From Centroberyx gerrardi (taxonomy: Eukaryota > Chordata > Actinopteri > Beryciformes > Berycidae), in contig NC_136003.1 in the NCBI RefSeq assembly GCF_048128805.1, positions 21,157,340 through 21,221,339 of the forward strand: DNA of 64,000 bases, read 5' to 3'. This document shows, in pieces, positions 25,916 to 40,424 of the stretch. The translations under genes and the position numbers were made by a program. Numbering within the stretch: position 1 is the stretch's first letter; each line of letters begins with the position of its first letter. Under the pieces are notes generated by a model. It saw nothing but the letters and a program-made list of their open reading frames with translations, had not been told where the DNA came from and ran no database searches.

Positions 25916-26572
25916 GGGTTGCCTAATTTAGGTTTTTTTTTTTATCAATGAATGACTCGATTTTTTTTAAAGAGTGTTGCATTTTATAAAAAGCTGTTAA
26001 CTTTTTTTTAAGCCTACTTCTTCATCCTTCATAAAGCCTAGTTTGCAAGTTTATTGGAACAGTTACAAGCTAGAATAAAATAGCCCACATGTGGTTCAGT
26101 TATTGATCTTCAACAAATATCCTAGTTTTAAACATTTATATATTGAAAATAATTTCGACACAAAAATGTAATCTAAAACCGGAATTATCTTAGGCTAGTT
26201 TAAAAAAAAAAAAAAACAGAGCAGCATTATTAGGATAGGGTTGAATAGTTGTTTTATGTAGAAATGTAACCTACGAGATTTTTTTTTTTTTTTTTTTTCA
26301 TTTTTGCTAATTCTGTTGGGAGATTTTTATAGGCTGACGTAACACTGATTGAAGTGTCAGTTGATTAGATTTAGGCCCCTAAACCTTAACATTAAACGAA
26401 TTAAAACTGTCATTATATAATCTGTGACACTGATAATATCACTTCAAATTTCGATTAATTTCTTCGAACTTGAATTAAAATTTTCTATAAATGCACATCT
26501 ATTGATGAGGCGTTTTTGTTGTTTTCGCGTTTGAGCGATTTGACTTTAATCAGAGCAGTTCTAGATTACAAG

Positions 26573-26573
<1 letters not shown>

Positions 26574-26662
<89 letters not shown>

Positions 26663-26668
26663 GTGTGT
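26574..26668. repeat. (GT)n microsatellite, about 46 units
   Basis: Almost pure GT, one of the longest perfect simple repeats in the window. Confidence 0.97.
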
Positions 26669-26975
26669 GACCTCAGTCTGACTTCAGATCTAAATTGTGG
26701 TCCAAGTAAAAAGCCTTCCTCATCACTGTTTCAGTAAGATGGAGGTGAAGAGCCGCTTATTGGAAATGACGCTGTCCAGTTTCCAGTTTTATGCTAAGGA
26801 AACATATCGAAATAACTGTCTTCCGTAGTGTTTCGGTGTGTGCATGGGTGCATATTTCGTCTCACTGATTCCCTTCTCTTCACATGCAATTACTTCAGTC
26901 GTTCAGTTATGTCTCGGAGAGAAAAGTCAGTTTTTGTCCTTTTTCAGCGATCACACCGAGGGAAGGAGAGAAGGG

Positions 26976-27921
26976 ATGAAAACAGAGGAGAGCCAGTCCT
27001 GTCTGCAGCAGCCTCCATCCTCAACGCCTTTCGGTGAGTGGCAGCTGACAGCTTCTGAAATAGGGCACAGCTTTCTCTTTCCAAATTTTCACTATTACAC
27101 TACAGCAACAGAAACAGAACCTTTTAGTCTTTACGGTTCTTGGTGTACAAGTGTTGCTGAGGCCTAAAGACGAAAAATAGGCCTAACTGATGGGCTGCTA
27201 CATTCTAGAGGGACAGTTTTAAAACATCACAGCAAACTACCTCTGTAGGAATATTATAGGAATATTATAGTGACACTAAAGGAGAAAAAAATACCATAAA
27301 GTATACTGGGACCTTGATAAACTCACTACTGAGTGCCGTAGACACACTATAACTCCCTGTAGGAATATTATAGGAATATTATAGAGACGCCTTAGGAGTT
27401 TGTTTTTTTGAAATACCACAAAGTACTATAAGGTCACTATAAACTCACTATTGAATACCACGGATACACTATAGGTTCCTATAGGAATGCTATAGTGATT
27501 GCATATAGGAGATTGAAAAAGTTCACGCACACTATAAAATCACAATTGAGTATCACGGACATTTTAAAAATCCCAATAGTTGTACTATAGGAATATTATA
27601 TAGTGATATCATAGGAGGAAAAAATAGTCTACCATAAAGTACTATAAGGTCACTATAAACTGACTATTAAGTTCCGCAGAGATAGCCTGTAAGACCCTAT
27701 AGGAATGTTGTTATATCACAGGAGATAAAACAAATTTCCATAAACTAACACAGACAGTCTATATAGGAATATTATTGAAATATTATAGTGATATCATAGG
27801 ACCATACAAAAAGTAGGCCACTATAAACGCCCTATTGAAAACCACGGACACACTGTAAGTCCCCGTAGGAATATTATAGTGATTTTTCGATATGGTCATC
27901 ATCCTATTCTGACCTGTTGTT

Positions 27922-27954
<33 letters not shown>

Positions 27955-28980
27955 TAATTTGTAAACCGTGCCCCAGGTCCAGAGTACGGGGCAGGGGGAG
28001 AGCTGTGCGCGGGCTGCGAGTCGCCCATCGCCGACCGCTTCCTGCTGCGGGTGAACGAGCGCTCCTGGCACGAGACCTGCGTCAAGTGCGCCGTGTGTTT
28101 GAGCGCGCTGACCGGGACCTGTTACTGCAGGGACCGCCTGCTCTACTGCAAGCACGACTATGAGAAGTAAGAGCCAGCACGGGACACACAGACGACCACT
28201 TTCCATAAGTAACTCGGTTTCAGTCGTTCCTAAAAGTGGGGTGGGGGGACATCCAGGGGTCCGTGATGGGTGGGTGGTTGGGGGTGGTGGGTAGGGGTGT
28301 GTGTGTGTGTGTGTGTGGGTGTGTGGTTGCCGTGTAAAAGTCAGCTTATTTATCTTATTGGTTATTTTACTCTCTATAGTTGTTGGCCCAATGAGAGAGT
28401 GCATAAGGATGACTATTTTGATCACAGGTCCTTTATCATCCCACCTAGTGTAGACAGGTTCATACTTTTGTACCAAATCATATCTAACAATAAACATATT
28501 CTCAGACTAATCTCATTAAATGGAGGTTCCTGGTCTAATTATGTGTGTCTATTTTGGGGAGTCCTTGATATGGAAAAGTCTGGGAGCCCCTGCAAATCTT
28601 CCAGTGTTAATAAGTGACAATTGAGTCAATTATTAAATGATTTGGAGTTGACAGGTGTTGACTGGAGAGCTGTTTGTCCACTCATATGGAGCTGATATGG
28701 ATCTGAGCTGGCTGTTCATCACTATCTAAAGTGTTAAATTAACTCTGATGGGTGTGGACTTATATAAACACTGGCATTGTGTTGAGTTTTACACTCTCAG
28801 AGTTAAAATTAACACGGATGATTTTGCTGTGTGCTGTATGCAATGCTTTATTGTAATGCATTATAAATACTATTGGGAGGGAATGAATCCTACTCGAGGT
28901 GTTGTGAGGTCCCATCATACTGTCTGGAATCTCTGAATCAGTCACTCCCTCTTTTATAGGGAGAGAAACAGTGGGAGAAA

Positions 28981-29023
<43 letters not shown>

Positions 29024-29219
29024 CTTTTTGTTTTGGTCGTCGAGTGTGTGCTGCGGTCGGTCGGCGGGTGTGTGCTGCGGTCGGTGAGAGCTCCAGGAGT
29101 AGACGGCTGAAGGACGAGCCTGCAGCTTGTTATCATTGTTTTGAAAAGTGTCAGACGGCATCCAGCAGCACAGACTCTCCCACTGTACCTGACATCTGGA
29201 GGAGAGAAGGAGAGGGAGA

Positions 29220-29254
<35 letters not shown>

Positions 29255-31512
29255 ACAACAGAGAGGGGGAGAGAGGGAAGAATTGGCTGATGAGAGTCCC
29301 ATTGTGTGACGTTTATCTTGAAAAATGAGTGGGGGAAAAGTAAAGCGCATTGGCTTATCATGAACGCAGCACCGGGTTCATCTTCAGTGGAAAAAATGAA
29401 AAAGTCTCCAACCGGCGTATTTGCTCTGCTCATGTAATGCATGTAATTGAAGATCCAAATTAAAAGTCCGTGGCTCATTCAGTATAGTGTTGATTTAGTG
29501 CCCTATACATTGCATATGGATAGTTGCCTTGTTGTGTGACTCCGTGCCAGACTTGGCACGCAGTACCGCCTGTGACCTTCAGCGGATCAGCAACAATGTC
29601 TCCTTGTGTTCCCTGCAGTCTGTCCATCAGCGCCTTACACTCCACACACTCCTCCCCCTCCATCTGCAGCAGGTGTGTGCATTGTAACAGATAAGCATGC
29701 CCGAGAATTTGGAGCGTGCATAAGAATTCGAGGGGGAATACGTACAATTTTAGGTGGATGCTTATTTTTCCTCTTAACCTCTTGGAATCTGGCTCCATTT
29801 TATTTTCTAAGGGACGATTGATTGAATTGGCAGAGAGCAACTGACTGATGTCTTTACACACTGTCTGTTTTGCATGTCAAAATATTAAATGAATGTAATT
29901 ATTCACCGTATCGTGCAGAATGTTTGGGTGAATTGTTTCCACGCATGGTGAGGCTGCATCTTACAGTCTTCTAGCACATACTGGGCCATTTTCCATGCCT
30001 CCCTCATCATGCAGTATCTCAGGCTTGTCCAAACATTTTTAACTTCGTCCTTTGCTTTGATTACATCACCCAGCCCACACTCACACAGACAGGCAGAGCT
30101 CCCCTCCCTCGCTCTCCCTCAGCAGAAGCCAAAGGCCACACTATGCTAATGGCATGGTATGGTAACCCTGCTTATCTGTTTGCCTCTTTGCTTGATTGTT
30201 TTTGTTGTAGTTTGAATTCAAACACTATCTGATCTTCATATACCTTCTAAAATACAATCATTCCAAAAATAGAAATGAATCCAAAATTCATTTATTTGGG
30301 ATATGAGAGTGACACTGTACATATGCAAAGCACTCTATTCTGCCAAGGTGAAAGAAGAAAGAAAGAAAGAAAGAAAGAAGGCTAGAAACTATGCAGATGT
30401 ACAAAATTCAAATGAGAAGGAAAAAAAATCAAATTTTAAAATGTACAGTGTAGACTCAAGCCCTGTGTGGAATACCTGGTTCGGTCATGAATCACATTCA
30501 AGTCCCTGAGGCTTCAAGGAATAAATAAGTCATCACCTGCTGCCTCATCATCTACGATGTTAAAATACAGAAGGTTTTCAATTTCCCTTATCTCAATCTG
30601 CTGTGGAAATAAGATTTAGACTCAATAAACTCACTGAAAGTGCATCTTGTGGATTTGTAGTGATAATTATTTTTGTTTTGAAACCTCATGAAATTAACTT
30701 GAATGCCATTTATGAACCAGATATTCTGTATTGAGTGTATATTATAATATAATACATTGTTCAACACCTGTAACTACATCATAAACAGGAAGTCTGAGCA
30801 AAATTTTGTAATTTGGTCCAAATGTGTCAAGGTGGAAATTACTTTGGCCTTTGGATTTTGGATTTTTGGATTTTACTGGCAATTAAATTGTATACCTTCA
30901 CCAGATTTCAAGATTTCTGGACTTTCTTTTTGACATGCAGAACAGAGTATTTGGCATAGATCTCTGACAATACATGTATGCACTCTATATATACTGCAGA
31001 TCAAAGGTGTGATATGAGAAATGAACTGTTCAGCCCCTCAAAGTACTTTTTGGGTGGATGGCAAAAGAGTCCTGTGTTCAATCGCATGTTTTATCTTTAA
31101 CAAAAGTTATATGGTTATTAAATGTCATTTTGGCTCAAAATAAGACAAAAAAGCAGATGGACATAAATGGATAATGTCTGCCACCCTCAATCTCCAACAC
31201 ACACATTTAACTCATGCTCTCTTACACAGAGCGTCGACATGATGGTCCTTGTCCAAGCTGAGCAGTAAGGCCTGTGTGTCCCGGTCAACAGTGCTGAGCC
31301 CAGACAGAAGTGAGGGTTGCCTGGGTCTGCGGAGCCTGCAGGCTGCCTTGTAAGCCCCCATAAAGACAAGCCTCTGCACTGTGAGAGGCGGGTCACTGGG
31401 GTGGATATTTACTAAACCCTGGGTTTAATACATCACTCTGTGGGGTGGAGGGCAGCGAGGCTCCGTCTGACTTTACAAACCCTCGCTCTGCAGAAAGAGA
31501 GAGAGAGACAGA

Positions 31513-31550
<38 letters not shown>

Positions 31551-33017
31551 CCCCGCCGCCTCAGAATAGACCGAGTCGCTGTGTGTGAGTCTAATGCTAA
31601 TGGGCCGAGAGACTGTTCTCCATTCTCTCAGGTTACGGCGTGTTTATGTGTGTGTGTGCGTGTGCGTGTGTGTCTGAGTCCCGCTGCTCCAAAACACTGG
31701 GACTGTGGATCGAGATCGCATCTTCTTACCCCTCTTCCTCCTCTCCCTTATCCCTCCTATAGGCTACCCCCCACCTCCCCACCCCACCCCATCCCACCGT
31801 TCCTCTCCCTATCTCTCTCCCCATCACCTCGTTCATCACTGTCTGCTTTGTAATAATATTTCTCTATTCCAAACCTCATTTCCTTCTTGTTGAGATTGAT
31901 AGCAGCGATGACACCAATCAGTTTATCTCTCCGTTTATCCCTCGTTTTCTCTTAATCGTCTCCCCCCCCCCCAGCGCCTCTTTGTGTCTCGGGACGGGGG
32001 GTGGGGGGTGGGGGTTGGTTGGTGGGTGAGGGGGTGCGGTGGCGGGTTGATTGGGTACAGTGCTAATTAGCCTGTGTTCTCCGGCTGTCATGTGATGACA
32101 GGCCTGACACCGGGCTGCAGAGAAACACTATTAGAGGGAATTATGCAATGACAAGTCAAGGGGACAATAATCACCCTACAGCACCTCAACCTCACCTGAT
32201 GAATTACTGGCATATTAATGAATTACATTTGATACAGCAAGCCAGAATAGCGGACAAGTGTTTGATTTTGCTGATTAAGAATGCCGCCTAGATATGGAAT
32301 CTGCACATTTAAGGAAAGTGTGTGGTTTCATCCAGGATCATGTGTTAATCTTGGCTGCTTAGACTTCAACTCTGTTCCTAGAGGTCTGTGGGGAGTCTGC
32401 ACAGGCAGCCATCGCCTAAGATACACTCAGGACTCCATATATGTAAAATCACAGTGAGAGACTACATGCATGTGGTTCTGAAACTCCCAGACGCTCTACA
32501 GTACTCCTCCCTCACCCAAGAGTCTTAGCTCAACAGATGATGGGCGGAGGTGAGGTGTGCTACAGAGGACTGGAAAGTGGGAGGTGGGGGGGGTGGGGGG
32601 GGTAGAACCTGTTTTTGATGGTTTGACTCTATGTAACGATGAAACAACAGACAGGGACGACATCCGGAGAGAACCACAGAAGAGTTTAAGGTGTAAATGA
32701 AAGAACGCCGGGGGGAAAAGCTTAGCGGAGGAGAAGGGAAGGGATCGGCTCAAAATGGGATAAAGACGAGATGTCCGTGAGTTTTTAGGGAAGGGAACAG
32801 CCGCAGGGAGGGGAGGGGTGGAGCGGTGGAGGGGTGGGGGGTGGGGGGGGGGTGGAGGGCGTGTAACCCCCGGTAATATTGCCACTGTTTTTGCATAATG
32901 TGAGATGAGTCCCCATCATCTTTCCTCCCCCACAACAATTTTATTACAGACAGCTAATAAATGTTTCATGGCAGAACAAGCTGCTCGCCTTGGCTTTATT
33001 AAATCTGAGATAATAAA

Positions 33018-33056
<39 letters not shown>

Positions 33057-34019
33057 GGGGGTCGGACCAGAGAGGGAGAGATAGGGAGAACGGCGTAGAC
33101 TTTCTCGAATAGGGGCGGCTGTATCTCCTGTTTCTGGGGCAACGGGTCCCGCTGTCCCCCGCCGCCCCCTCCCCACCGCTTCCCGCTCCGCCAGAGAGAG
33201 ACAGGAAATGAGAAACCGGCAGACAGGATATTGCGTTCTGGTGGCCTGGGGATTAACTGTTTTATCTAAACTAACACACACACACACACACACACACATA
33301 CGCGCGCCCACACGCTCACGCACACAGACACACACACACATTCTCATCCATATCCTCACACACATTCACACATAGCGTTCATTCTTCTTAGCGTCAGGTG
33401 TAGATCACGCACAGCCAGACACAGTCATACATGCACAGAGACACGCGCTCATCATGCACACAGCATGCATGTATGTCACGCAGGTTTTTAGTTGTTACTG
33501 TATGCAGGTATATTACATTTGGTCTTGTAATATTATGGGCTGTCGCAAAAGAGTTCAAGTTCTCCCGGTGCTGAGCTCATGTAGAGCCGGTCTTATTACC
33601 AGTGTGAACAATTTACAGCGAGAGTCATGCCATGTAACTGTATAACTGTGAGAATGGCTGAGGGTCTATGCAGAGATGCTTCAGAGGGTCCAGTCCATAC
33701 ATCGCAGGATCTTGTGACCATTAGATAACTAATAACTCATTTTTTTTATAAATCAAGGAAATCTATTTTCAAAATTATATCTGGCTTTTACAGTTTTTGG
33801 AGATGGTGAATGAAGCGAGAGGACAGTGTGTGGTGTTAGTATATTGATGCATGGATGGGTATGGTGCACAAATGACAGCATCTGTCAGTGTTTTATTGAT
33901 GTTTGTACCCGGGAACCTTATCTGTGTTTACACATACTGTGCATATTTGTGTTTATGTGTGCATGTGACTGTATGTATACCCGTGTGTGTGTGTGTGTGT
34001 GTTTGTGACTGTATATATC

Positions 34020-34096
<77 letters not shown>

Positions 34097-34272
34097 TGGT
34101 GTGTGTGAGTGTGAGTGAGTGGTGGCAGGGGTAGCGAGTATCGTGGGGAATGCTGGGAGATTTTAATAACACAGAAGCAGTGCAGGGAGATTTAATAAAA
34201 GGAGATGATGTGATTACTGAACCCTGGCTCTGAGCCATTTTGCTTCACAGAGCAATATCCGCTGCAAGTGTG

Positions 34273-34307
<35 letters not shown>

Positions 34308-37211
34308 GCACGCACACACACACCTACACACACACACACACACACTCACACATCTAAGAAATGGATACTAAACACAACACAACTTAAAAGTAAGATTGTT
34401 GCATATCATTTGTACTTTTCATATCAATTTCACATGATGCATTGCATGCACTTATACATTTTCAGGACATGCATAAGCACCCATTTGTTTGCCACACACA
34501 ATGGTCATTCTGGACATATAATATATGTGGGAATCACAAGCTGCAATACATGAATACCTTGACACATCACATGTTCAGGAACAGAAATGCATCTCAAACT
34601 ATGGATAAGGAATCAAAATGGGTGGCAGACCTTTTTCTGGTGCATCTCCTCATGCCTTGTATGTTTTAACGAGCCTGGGGTCTAGAGTGAGGCTAAATTT
34701 ACCAGTTTGGGACCTGAGCTGGCAAACAGACAACTGACCCAAACCTAACGAGTATAGGATACAATGAAAACCTGGAGTCAGTTGAGGCAAACCCTTACCT
34801 GTATAATTATTCATCAATTATGGAAGCAAGCACAACAACTGTAATCACTCTCAGACACATACATATTTATGGAGTGATTGTGTTGCAGTCCAGACACTGT
34901 TGTGCTTGTCAGAGCACACAGGCAAAGCAATGCCACACGACACACAGCTTGCGCAGATAATGAAGACTCTGTTATCGTGTTTGTATGCCTAGGCTCTAAC
35001 AATACACATGAAGGAATGGGCTGAATATACACGCCAAATGCTTATAATACATCACCTGTGCCCCCTCTCTACTTTGGATCTCATAATCTGTGTGCTTGTA
35101 ATTACCTGTGCCCCTTCACCCCTCTGTAATCCATGTGCACTGAAGATAAAGTTTGCCTCAGCTGAGGTTCCCGAGGTTTAGGGTGGACTGTGTTGACTCT
35201 TCGGTCCATGCACTCACGCTTATCTCTTTTGTAATCATGTATGTATCGTATCTATTACAGATGGTAATATCACTTCATAAAATGAAAGCCCTGAAATCCA
35301 AAATAAAGTCCACTTGAAGATATCCTTTCAGATAGCTTTGCAAACCATTGGTTTTTACCTTTCAGCTGTTTAAACTGTCTTTATCTGAATTTCCACTTTT
35401 TTAAAATATATATATTGGAAATTCAAATGCAAGAAAAACAAGTTTCTCTGTATCTCAGGTCAATGTCATGCATATTTTCATTTTTCCACTGATTCCTGGT
35501 GTGAGCAAAAACATGCCTATATTAGGTGATGTATTCAAACTTTAGAAGTCATGTTTTTATTGTAATGCCATTACATAATCAAAATGGGAACGTGCTGCAC
35601 TCCTTATTTTAGAAATGTGTATTTTAATATACATATTTTGCTGTTAGTAACATGGGATATCAGAAACAACAATACATTTTCATTTAAAAGCAATGACTGA
35701 AAGTGTGGGCAGAACTTTGCATAATGTTATAATCCTATGCCTCTTAGATGTATAGATGGAGTTTAAAGAGTCAAAGTCACGCCATAAAATAATTCTAGTG
35801 GAATAAGAACAATTATGAAAAAAATTGACATTTAGCATCAGAACTGGAAATTATATAATTAAAATGTAGCCATGTGGCCTAAAATTCAGATACAACAACA
35901 GTCTATTTTACAAGTCACAATTTGCATGGGAATTTCTATAGGTAATCATGATCAAACTAAACATATTCAGGCACATTGTGCAAGATCTGCAATATTCTGC
36001 AATGACTAGAAAGATATGGAAAGGTCAAACATTTTTTGTGTAAAACATGAATATTGAAATATAGGCTAAACAATGTGTGGGTATGTTTGTGTAGATGCTA
36101 TAAATTTGGCGTGGAGGCCAGGTTTACCTCATACGTGTGTGTGAGCTGGGCTGTAAAGGGTTTACCCGTTCTGTCCATAGTGATTTATTGAAAGCTATAT
36201 CCCCTGGTAAGGGCCAGTGTGAATGATGCTTCTATTAGAGGGATTAGACTGATCTACTTACAGACCCCCCTCTGCGGCAGTTGCCCCAAGTTGCCTTCAT
36301 TTGCCATGTTGAGTAAATTCCTACCGTGCTGTGTACACCCCGATTAGGGAAAGGGGGACTCAACCGCCAACATCATTAGTCTTATGTCAAGCAATTCTCT
36401 GATGATTCTGTTGTCATTTTTCACAGTGAAAGGAAGTATTTAAGGTATGCTGCTGCAGCACTCGGATGGAGACTGAGGCTGTGCAGAGCAGAGCTGCGAT
36501 TGCTCTCTTTCAGGCATCGGTTCAATGCCAGGAATAATGATTGACACGTGGGGCGTGTTTGTTGACATCTTATGCTACTGGCATCTCTAAGATGCAATGT
36601 AACGTTTCAATAAAAGAGGGTGAGCAACATGTAGTTGAATGCAAGGGTCTGTCGCAATAGATCTGTGTAAGGCTGCTTGTAGGGACGCCTGTGTTTGTGT
36701 TATGATGTTAAGTTAGTGACACTGTCATTTGGGGAATTTGGGGAGCGTTTGGCAGATGGATTGAGAAAGATTAGCCGTAGCAGCTGCGTTTGGGACAGAA
36801 TCACAGATTAGGGGCTCTAATGTGCAGACCTGGCTCCCTCTTTGCACTCCAGATTTGGGCAGCAACACCTTCCTATCACTCAGTCAGGGAGCGTCAACAC
36901 TTCTGTCTTCGTCCCTTCCTCCCCCCCTCCGCTCCTCTCTCATCCTCCCTCTCTTTTTGTTCAGGTTTTTGTTATTTTCTGCTGCTATTTCTGCCTCCAA
37001 GTGCCTTTTTCCTTTTTACACCTATGCTCTGTCTACCTGGTAAATCCTCCTCTTGATGTGTAATGCTCTGATGATCCAAAGTATCCGCACTGTCAATATT
37101 TCCTGATGGGATGGCAGGTGTGTTGCAGATGTACTGTACACCACAAGTATGATGAAGGGATATGACACGGTTACCGTGAGTAACCAGCCAATATCAGACT
37201 AGGTATATGGA

Positions 37212-37255
<44 letters not shown>

Positions 37256-40200
37256 ATGCGTGCGTGTGTGTGTGTGTGCGTGTGTGTGTGTTTGTGTGTG
37301 TATGTGTGTTTTAGTGTGCATAAGTGAGAGGAGAGAGATTAACCCCATGCTATCCCCAATCCCTGGTTATGAGTTTACAGCGTCTGTCTGGCCATCGCAC
37401 TGTTTAAACAACAATCTAATTAATCCTGTCTTTATTAGTTTCAGTGAACTGGGGAGGCAGGCTGGGAGGGCGTGAGGGAGAACTGGGAATGCTGGCAGAA
37501 AATGCCGGGGAGGGAGGGGGGGGAGGGAGCCGAAGTGAGAGAGCAGGGATTTGAGAGGAATTTAATGGCAGAGACTTAGGCCCGCTGAATGGAAATGGGG
37601 ATGTGAAGAGATGGTGAGGCGGGAGAGAAATTGAAGGGTTATAACATCTCACAGGAGGAGAGACGGAGGGACAAAAGGAGAGAAGTGGTCATGGGGAAAA
37701 ACCAATGGACCTCAGAGAGAGACTGTATTAAACTGGAACTTTAACTTTATTCATCATGTTAAATCATTGCTTTTAGTCTGTGGGTGGGATATGGGTCGAT
37801 CGGAGCTCACTCTCTCGGATAGATCTCAACATTTAAGGAATCACAAGAGAGAGAATCGCAACAGGCAGCTCCCTTATCATTGGTGAACTACTGCCACCTA
37901 CTGTCAAGAGGGAGAAAAGAAAATACAATATAACAATACAGACAACTGTAATTCCTGTTAGCAGATGTTCACCTTGTTGCTCTGTGCATTGGGTAATGTT
38001 TATACGACCTTTAATTAAGAGACTATGCTAATCTCCAGAATAATTGGAGCTGAGGGTAAACGAGTCAAAGCTCTGTGTCTGTGCTTCCATCTTTAATTAC
38101 CTTACCTTTCTTTCTGCGCACTCCTCTGTTTTACAGTTTATGTTTGTGTCTTAACCTACGTATCCTTCACTCACATGCCCATGTGTCTGTCTCTCTCTCT
38201 CTCTGTCTGTCTCTCTCTCTCTGTCTGTCTCTCTGTCTGTCTGCGTGCCTCCAGGCTGTTTGTGAGGAAGTGCAGCGCCTGCCTGCAGGTGATTGGCCGC
38301 TCTGAGCTGATAATGCGGGTGCTGGGCCAGGTGTACCACCTGGGCTGCTTCAGCTGCTGCGAGTGTGAGCGCCGGCTGCAGAGAGGTGATGAGTTCGTGC
38401 TGAAGGAGGGCCAGCTGTTGTGCCGCGTCGACTACGAGAAGGAGAGAGAAATGCTGGCCGCCATCAGTCCCACCCCGACTGAATCAGGTAGAGTCAGTTT
38501 TGTGACAGGATCGTTTCACCTGAACCTCCTAAAAGTCTGCTCAAAGTTGCTTGTTTTTTCTAGAATAAGGATAATAATACTGTGATACTTTGTAAGGAAA
38601 TTCTCTTTTAGTTTAGGGTTCATTTCAGAACAGCACTGCTGGTAGGGATTGGGTGTTGATCTCTCCGACCATCAGTGTAAAGGGAAACCTCACAGGCTTA
38701 TAGCCCTGTCTGTATGGAGTAGGAGGGATAGACACATACACACGCATACACATGCACACACACTTGCACTCACCTAGACATGCTTATGAATATGTATGTA
38801 AACCCCACCTAATATAGTCTGACATGGGAAGCTTTTGGATGACGATCCCAAAATGAGATGTTGGTATTAATCTGAAAGTGTAACTGTATTTATTTAACAT
38901 TATTTGTACAATTCATTTGCATTCTTGATTCTGTTGATAGCGTTAATTCATCAGTTCATTCATTAATTGTTATTCTGTTGGGGGATTTTGTTATTATACA
39001 TTACATTATACATTATTTGTCAGTAGTTGGTTAAATGCATGTCTTCCAATCGCCATCAGAACCTTTATTCATCCAGGGAAGAGTTATGTTGAGCGTTCAC
39101 TCATCCAGCATTCATTTTCAGCACAGCCTGCCTCATACACAGTTCCACACATTCACACTATAGGAAGGAGTTCAGTACAACAACAGTCCTTCACTGTAGG
39201 CCGCTGACCTGCTTCCCTTGGGCAACTGGGGGATAAAGGCTTTTGCTCAGGGGCACCTCAGTGTTAAACACTTCCACTTTTCCGTTTCCAGACTGAGGGA
39301 TTTGAAACGGAGACCTTCTGCTCACAAGCCTGCATCTCTATGTCCATAATCTGTTTTTTTTATGTGTGTGAAAAACAATGAAAATGCACCTTCTCCTGCG
39401 CGCTGTTCTGACGGCTGTGTTTTCTGCCGACCTCTCTCAGTGAAGAGTGAGGATGAGGATGGTGGAGGAGGCTCCGGCGGGGGGAAGGGCGGCGATGAAG
39501 GCAAGGAGCACAAGCGTTCAAAACGACCCCGCACCATCCTGACCACACAGCAGCGGCGCGCTTTCAAGGCCTCCTTTGAAGTGTCCTCTAAGCCCTGCCG
39601 CAAGGTGAGCGGACCAGCCTCTCTCTTATATAACAGGATACAGCGCTAAAGGATAATACCGGCGGTTTTTTCATCTATGTTGCCTCTTTCCTTTACATTA
39701 TTCCTAGTGGTGTCTGCACACAGTCAGCATAGTTGGAGATATCAGGGCTCGTTTTCCTACCTTCAGAAGAAGCTATTTGCTGCCATTCATTTTTGTGCAG
39801 TATGAAAAACAATTTCCACAGACTTGAAAATTGCCCGACCTAGATAATCCATCACAGTAAACATGAAAGCCTTAATTTGGTTTTATCAAAGTTTCTGTTG
39901 TATCCTTATTTCATTGTGCCCACGTTGCATTACGTTACGCTCTGCTTACTGTCAATCACCTGACACCCACAGCAAGACGCCAGGAAATAATCCCTCAAAA
40001 CATAATGCCTTACAAACTTTATTGTCACATCTATGTCTTTTTATTTGGGGCTTCTTAGTGAGACGGGACAGCAGTTCATTTGAAGCTAGGTTTGTATTTT
40101 AAAAACAATGTAAAACGAGTAAATGTTAAAAACAAATCTAATTACATACTGCATACATTGCAAAATGATTGGGGGAAACATAAACTAGACGTAGATGGAA

Positions 40201-40392
40201 GTAAATGGGTTTTAACTGTAAATGACATTGGTATTCTCCCTTATCATATTAACATCATGGCTCTGTCTCACCTGTAGGTAAGAGAGACGCTGGCTGCTGA
40301 GACTGGACTGACAGTGCGAGTCGTGCAGGTGTGGTTTCAAAACCAGAGAGCCAAGGTTAGACTTTACATATTACCTTCAGGGCATGTTCTCT

Positions 40393-40424
<32 letters not shown>

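Larger units (their letters stand above)
24690..26940 (+). other. lmx1-type gene, 5' intron
   Basis: Very A/T-rich sequence without exons. It contains an isolated copy of the GGAATATTATAG repeat family (25715-25915) and a large (GT)n tract (26574-26668). Confidence 0.5.
28167..38254 (+). other. lmx1al: 10-kb intron between the LIM1 and LIM2 exons
   Basis: No coding exon is supported. Simple repeats: GT 28299-28322, GT 28984-29019, GA 29212-29250, GAAA 30354-30379, GA 31493-31550, AG 33020-33053, CA 33272-33299, compound TA/GT 34015-34095, CA 34277-34345, GT 37216-37305 and a CTCTGT tract 38189-38243 at the acceptor. Between them lie long unique stretches (29480-30200, 32040-32480, 34350-37190) of the kind expected for developmental enhancers. 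About 28600-28830 carries words such as cactctcagagttaaaatta that resemble a fish MITE. Confidence 0.6.
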
